Assembly: GCF_000169335.1 (NCBI RefSeq)
Contig: NZ_AAXW01000080.1
Location: 1-18,959, forward strand
Reading direction: 5' to 3'
DNA: 18,959 nucleotides
Origin: Crocosphaera chwakensis CCY0110
GTDB taxonomy: Bacteria > Cyanobacteriota > Cyanobacteriia > Cyanobacteriales > Microcystaceae
In this document: positions 15,451 through 18,959 of the stretch, in pieces
Layout: each line of letters opens with the position of its first letter
Position numbering within the stretch: position 1 is the stretch's first letter
The notes under the pieces: model-generated
Seen by the model: the letters and a program-made list of their open reading frames with translations, nothing else
What the model was told of the DNA's origin: nothing
The model's database searches: none
Translations under genes and position numbers: made by a program

Positions 15451-16273
15451 TCAATGTCTAACCTCTAAAGCTTTGGCTACTTGTTCAACTGTTAACCCTA
15501 ATGCCAACAAACGAGGAACAGTCTCTAGTTTATTCTCAAGTCTGCCTTCCTCACGAGCTTCTTGACGAACATCCTGAAAATATTGAGTTTGCTTTAATTC
15601 ATCTAGGCTAAACATCTTTTCTACCTCCCTACGACTTAAACGGGGTCACTTATAGACAAGAACTGTCTCTATCAATTGTAAAAGTTCTTCGGGCTTTTGA
15701 TCTGGTGTTAACTCATTTCTGACTCTTTGAATCAGTTGACGGGTAGCATCAATGGCTTCTCCTTTAGGTAAAGTAATTAACTGTACTGTTGTTAACCCAA
15801 CTGAGGTTTGATTCAGGTTTTCTAATTCATCTAGATAAAGGCGAATCACTCTACCAGAGGTTAACATATCTTGATAGCGTTGGATGTTATCTGTTTCTAC
15901 TTGACGGTTGGGATAAATAATTACCCCATGCCAATCATTGGTTAAGTTGGTTTTACTTAGATATAAGAAAATTTCTGCAAAGAAGCGACCGTAAAAGTTA
16001 TCGTCTTTTTGAAACTGCACTTCACAGAAGTAATACTAGATCCGTTTTAGATAGTATAGTATTGAATCTTGAAGCAGGGAGCAGGGAGCAGGGAGCAAAA
16101 ATGTTACTCTACTAAAATAAGCGGATTTGGTATAAATGGGTATACTAGGATTGTTGTCTTGCGGTAGGAATACTCCGTCAATGCGAAAGGATAATTGTTT
16201 AACCTCGAATCAATTCAAAGAAAATAGAAGGAAAAGATTGAAAGAGACGGTAAAAGATAGTATCTGTTTTCAT
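15451..16273 (-). pseudogene. Rpn-family (PD-(D/E)XK) nuclease, broken by three lesions
   Basis: Read on the minus strand, the remains align in order with the Rpn/DUF2887-type recombination-promoting nucleases common in cyanobacteria. The start ATG (complement of 16271-16273) gives MKTDTIFYRLFQSFPSIFFELI. Next comes a deletion of roughly 15-20 codons with a frameshift near 16206. The text resumes as EVKQLSFRIDGVFLP up to PI, where the MITE-like element interrupts it. It continues YYFCEVQFQKDDNFYGRFF to ETVLVYK, then an in-frame TGA (15646-15648, probably once TGG), and carries on in frame as PRLSRREVEKMFSLDEL to ALEVRH and TGA at 15451-15453. The longest uninterrupted piece is 15646-16020 plus a few codons. 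No functional protein is expected. Confidence 0.88.
16033..16133 (-). mobile_element. MITE-like repeat, copy 2 (three heptamers), inside the Rpn gene
   Basis: It is the reverse complement of copy 1 at 411-518, with three substitutions and one fewer CTCCCTG unit. Removing 16035-16133 rebuilds an uninterrupted coding sequence reading PIYYFCEVQF, which places the element at 16035-16131 (97 bp) with a duplicated AT. The inserted length of 99 bp is a multiple of three, and the element is open in the gene's frame until a TAG within its terminal repeat, so that stop rather than a frameshift would end translation. Confidence 0.85.
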
Positions 16274-16312
16274 CCTTACTTAATAACTAAAGTAAGGTTT
16301 CCGACGCTGATT

Positions 16313-16582
16313 TCATACAGCGCGGGCTTTCTGTAGCCCTGAATCTAATGGACAAGCCAACAAATTCGAGCCTCTAGGCAACATTACACTTTGCCCCACT
16401 AAAGCTATCATCGACGAGCCGTTTAAATCAGCATCCCCAATCCATCCACAAGCCTTATTGCTACACTTAAAAGACTTATTATTTCTAAGTCCAATATGCA
16501 GACAACAATGGCAAGTTTGGGATGTATATCTTGGGTTAATTGCTATTACCTCAACCCCTTCTTTAATTCCTTTATATTCAAG
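16313..16582 (-). pseudogene. C-terminal fragment of an IS200/IS605-type TnpB
   Basis: Ninety codons open on the minus strand encode the C-terminal end of TnpB, the RNA-guided nuclease of IS200/IS605 elements. It reads from LEYKGIKEGVEVIAINP through the zinc finger TSQTCHCC...FKCSNKACGW, the RuvC-III block GDADLNGSS (catalytic Asp) and PRGSN to the final LQKARAV and TGA. The RuvC-I, RuvC-II and N-terminal parts are absent; upstream of 16582 the reading becomes low-complexity and unlike TnpB. A hairpin (GGGCT/AGCCC, 16324-16339) overlaps the gene's end, as expected where the element's right end and guide-RNA scaffold lie. No function is expected from this fragment alone. Confidence 0.85.
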
Positions 16583-16688
16583 ATTATAACAACAATAATT
16601 ATATATTCCATAATAAAGATAAACAACAACAACACTCCCTAAATTTTGTGATATAGTTAGAAAGCAAAAAACTTACACGATGTAGATA
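16583..16688. other. Probable left boundary of the Tn554-like element
   Basis: This 106-bp AT-rich stretch between the end of TnpB homology and the first recombinase gene has low-complexity AAC/AAT runs and no gene. The left end of the element carrying the recombinases should lie here. GATGTA at 16679-16684 equals the reported core at the Tn554 attachment site, but a 6-mer can occur by chance. Confidence 0.35.
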
Positions 16689-17801
16689 GTGCTGAAGTTA
16701 GAAAGAGCAATAGATCCTCACACAGAGGAAAGGTTCTGCTGCATATTCGACTCACAAACTTGCTTACCAGTCGAGCCTATTCAGCGATACCTAAATTATT
16801 GTCATAAGCGACAATTAGCCTCAAATACAGTCAATACTTATGCTTGTCGCCTTCTCGATTTTTGGCAATGGCTAGAGTACAAATCCCTTAACTGGCAAGA
16901 GGTAGGATTGAATGAACTAGCAGACTTTGTAAATTGGTATCTGCTAGGTGGGGAAGTAGAAGTCATCACAGAAGACGTAAGAGAAATTATGTCAAAACGC
17001 AGTCCACGCACAGTTAATCTAGCCATTACCGCCGTGCAAGGATTTTACGAATTCCACACTGTAGAAGGTAGGGTAAATGAAAAGCATTTTATGAAGTTAG
17101 CACACGGTTGGGGTAAACGAGGCGGTTTCTTACGAGGCATTGTCAAAAGCAGTCCAAGTAAACGGAAACGAATTAAAGTCAAAGAGCCTAAAATCTTTCC
17201 TGGGTGTCTAACTGATGAAGAAGTAACTCAGTTAGCAGATGCTTGCTATAGCTACAGAGATCGTTTGATAGTTATGCTTTTGAGAGAGACTGGCGTAAGA
17301 AGGGGAGAATTATTAGGATTGCATTTGGTAGATGTGGCCGATTTTGATAGTCGAGGCAGAATTCGCATTATCAGACGAGATAATAACCCGAATGGCGCAA
17401 CAGCTAAGGGGACAGAGCGAGAAATACCAATCATCCATAACCGAGATGCGGTTAAAGAGACATTTCATGCCTACTTATTGGAAGAATATCCACCTGAAGC
17501 CGAAAAATTGGAACATGGAATGCTTTTCGTCAACTTAGAAGGTGAATACATTGGTAAACCAATGTCTAGTGCTAGATTAAATAGCCTATTTTATCAATTA
17601 GAAAAGAGGACAAGTATTAAAGCTCATCCTCATCTTTTTAGACATACTTTTGCTACGAGAATGCTGCAAGCAGGTTATCTTGACCAATATGTACAGCAGT
17701 TATTGGGACATAAATCTATTGGTACAACTAAAGATATTTACTCCCATGTGCTAGACGAAATGGATTTGGGAGCTTTATTAGAAGGAGAGGAGCAAGATTA
17801 A
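16689..17801 (+). CDS. Tyrosine recombinase, Tn554 TnpA-like
   Basis: This 370-residue site-specific recombinase has an N-terminal SAM-like/core-binding domain (about 28-125, IQRYLNYCHKRQLASNTVNTY) and a C-terminal catalytic domain (about 172-355). All active-site residues are visible: Arg204 in TGVRRGELLG, Lys240 in ATAKGTEREIPI, His315 and Arg318 in HPHLFRHTFATRML, His341 in LLGHKS and nucleophile Tyr351 in DIYSHV. The length, the RRDNNPNGATAK segment and the overlapping second recombinase fit TnpA of Tn554-type transposons (361 residues in Tn554). The start is GTG at 16689, six bases after an in-frame TAG; no good ribosome site is seen. Its stop overlaps the next gene's ATG (TAATG). Confidence 0.88.
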   Translation: MLKLERAIDPHTEERFCCIFDSQTCLPVEPIQRYLNYCHKRQLASNTVNTYACRLLDFWQWLEYKSLNWQEVGLNELADFVNWYLLGGEVEVITEDVREIMSKRSPRTVNLAITAVQGFYEFHTVEGRVNEKHFMKLAHGWGKRGGFLRGIVKSSPSKRKRIKVKEPKIFPGCLTDEEVTQLADACYSYRDRLIVMLLRETGVRRGELLGLHLVDVADFDSRGRIRIIRRDNNPNGATAKGTEREIPIIHNRDAVKETFHAYLLEEYPPEAEKLEHGMLFVNLEGEYIGKPMSSARLNSLFYQLEKRTSIKAHPHLFRHTFATRMLQAGYLDQYVQQLLGHKSIGTTKDIYSHVLDEMDLGALLEGEEQD

Positions 17802-18959
17802 TGGAAGCAAAATTGTCTTTTAAATCGTTTCAAGAAAGAGTTTTTCAATCAGAACTAGGACAGCTTTGGAATCAAGACCCACTATTAAAAGAAGACATTT
17901 GGGCTTTAATTGATTTGGGCTACAGCCAAGAGGACTGTGCAATAAGAGGTAGCAAAAATATTTACTTTAAAAGATTTTCTTTGCCGTGGCTCAAGCTATT
18001 GGCCAAACTAACTATTAAAGCAAGAATTAGAGAACGTCACTCAGTTAACACAGTTTTGATAGATGTTAGCGTTCTAGGTCAATTAGATGAGTTTTTGATT
18101 TCAAAATCTTATTATCAGCCAACAGAATTAAATGATGCTTTACTGCACGAATTTGTGAGTAATGGAAATATTGAACAGCGTCAGGGTGTTTTATTTTATG
18201 CTTTGAATATTTGGGCTGAAGAGAATTGGTTAAAAGTTCAGTTTATTCCTCGTAAAAATGTCAAGCTTATACCTAAAGTAGAATTTATTCCCGAAGAGGT
18301 TCTGCATCAGGTATATGAAAATTTTGATGTGTTTCCTCCAATGCTGGAAAGATTATTTCGCTTACAGTTAGTTTTAGGCTGCCGAATTGGAGAAATGCTT
18401 AGATTTCCCAGACAGTGTTTAAAGCAGGATGGAAAAAATTGGTTTTTATTACGTTGGATAGAAAAAAGAAAACAGTGGAAGTTTTTTCAGGTTCATCCTT
18501 TAGTAGCAGAATTAGTATCTGAACAACAGAAATTTCTCAATAATCAATTTGAAAAAAGTTCAAATTTTGATAAGCTTTTTTGTTGGTTATCAACAGGTCA
18601 AAAATGTATTGATAATCCTGACAATACTGAATATCAAGCCAAACAATTGCCAACACTTCATATTAACCGATGGTTACGATTTTTCAGTCAGGCAGTTGAT
18701 TTACGAGACAAACAAGGAAATTATTTTCAACTTCAAAGCCATATGTTCAGGCGGACTAAAGCAAGTGTCATGGCTTACTGCGAAGCAGAGGATGAGTACA
18801 TTGCTGCGGTTTTAGGTCATGCTTCTCTAGATATGCTACCTCACTATCGTAAACGTTCTTTGGAAAGATTAGAAAAAGAAGCTAACACCAAAGGTTATGT
18901 AGATATGTACGGTCGTGTCAGTGCTTTTATTTTAAACCAAGAAAACGCAGATACGAAAA
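17801..18959 (+). CDS. Second tyrosine recombinase, Tn554 TnpB-like, cut by the window edge
   Basis: The frame opens with an ATG overlapping the previous stop and stays open for 386 codons to the end of the window. The protein (MEAKLSFKSFQERVF...) has a divergent catalytic domain: Arg195 in LGCRIGEML, a Lys around 222-224 before QVHP, His314 and Arg317 in SHMFRRTKAS, His340 in LGHAS and Tyr349 in HYRKRS. All catalytic positions are therefore kept. TnpB of Tn554 is much longer (630 residues), so a C-terminal extension is expected beyond the window, with tnpC likely to follow. Translational coupling through TAATG suggests the two recombinases act together. A RIT-type recombinase trio is the main alternative. 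Confidence 0.82.
   Translation, partial: MEAKLSFKSFQERVFQSELGQLWNQDPLLKEDIWALIDLGYSQEDCAIRGSKNIYFKRFSLPWLKLLAKLTIKARIRERHSVNTVLIDVSVLGQLDEFLISKSYYQPTELNDALLHEFVSNGNIEQRQGVLFYALNIWAEENWLKVQFIPRKNVKLIPKVEFIPEEVLHQVYENFDVFPPMLERLFRLQLVLGCRIGEMLRFPRQCLKQDGKNWFLLRWIEKRKQWKFFQVHPLVAELVSEQQKFLNNQFEKSSNFDKLFCWLSTGQKCIDNPDNTEYQAKQLPTLHINRWLRFFSQAVDLRDKQGNYFQLQSHMFRRTKASVMAYCEAEDEYIAAVLGHASLDMLPHYRKRSLERLEKEANTKGYVDMYGRVSAFILNQENADTK

Noticed and set aside
15646..16020. An intact 124-residue protein starting at GTG 16020
   Set aside because: Family-like sequence continues upstream of the GTG, across the MITE, and downstream of the TGA, so this is a fragment of a broken gene.
16136..16336. Plus-strand open frame of 66 codons
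   Set aside because: It is antisense to the Rpn pseudogene 5' part and the TnpB end, both of which have clear family matches on the minus strand.
18549..18815. Plus-strand open frame of 88 codons
   Set aside because: It is an out-of-frame reading of the second tyrosine recombinase, whose own frame is open from 17801 to the window end.
1..18959. tRNA or rRNA genes
   Set aside because: No T-loop GTTCGAAT-type consensus with matching arms and no rRNA-like stretches were seen on either strand.

Overview
The window looks like chromosomal DNA from a unicellular cyanobacterium of the Crocosphaera/Cyanothece type. It is AT-rich, carries ten HIP1 octamers (GCGATCGC), and encodes the photosystem I subunit PsaM, so a cyanobacterium is certain; the genus is inferred from gene style only.

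Layout. Positions 1-3100 hold small stress and envelope genes: the end of a bacterial SH3 protein, a 108-bp MITE-like repeat, a DUF2267 protein convergent with a small heat-shock protein (hspA), and an exported L,D-transpeptidase-like protein. Positions 3200-11150 are mostly conserved core genes: pheA, a Lon substrate-binding-domain protein, recQ, the gpmI-secG pair, cdsA and cbiT. Positions 11300-13750 are more accessory: a cytosolic-type sulfotransferase, a Uma2-family nuclease and a pentapeptide-repeat protein. Positions 13800-15440 return to conserved cyanobacterial genes: a tandem universal stress protein, the 30-residue psaM, and a small membrane coiled-coil protein followed by a terminator.

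From about 15450 to the right edge the DNA is a mobile-element graveyard. It holds an Rpn/PD-(D/E)XK nuclease pseudogene with three separate lesions, one being a second copy of the 108-bp repeat. Next comes the C-terminal zinc-finger end of an IS200/IS605 TnpB, and then two overlapping tyrosine recombinase genes arranged like tnpA-tnpB of Tn554-type transposons. The second runs off the window. No HIP1 site lies in the last 5.4 kb.

The most informative find is the repeat pair. The two copies are in opposite orientation about 15.5 kb apart, are 98/101 identical apart from one 7-bp tandem unit (4 versus 3), and the right copy can be removed on paper to restore the Rpn reading frame exactly. That fixes the element's ends and shows it was mobile.
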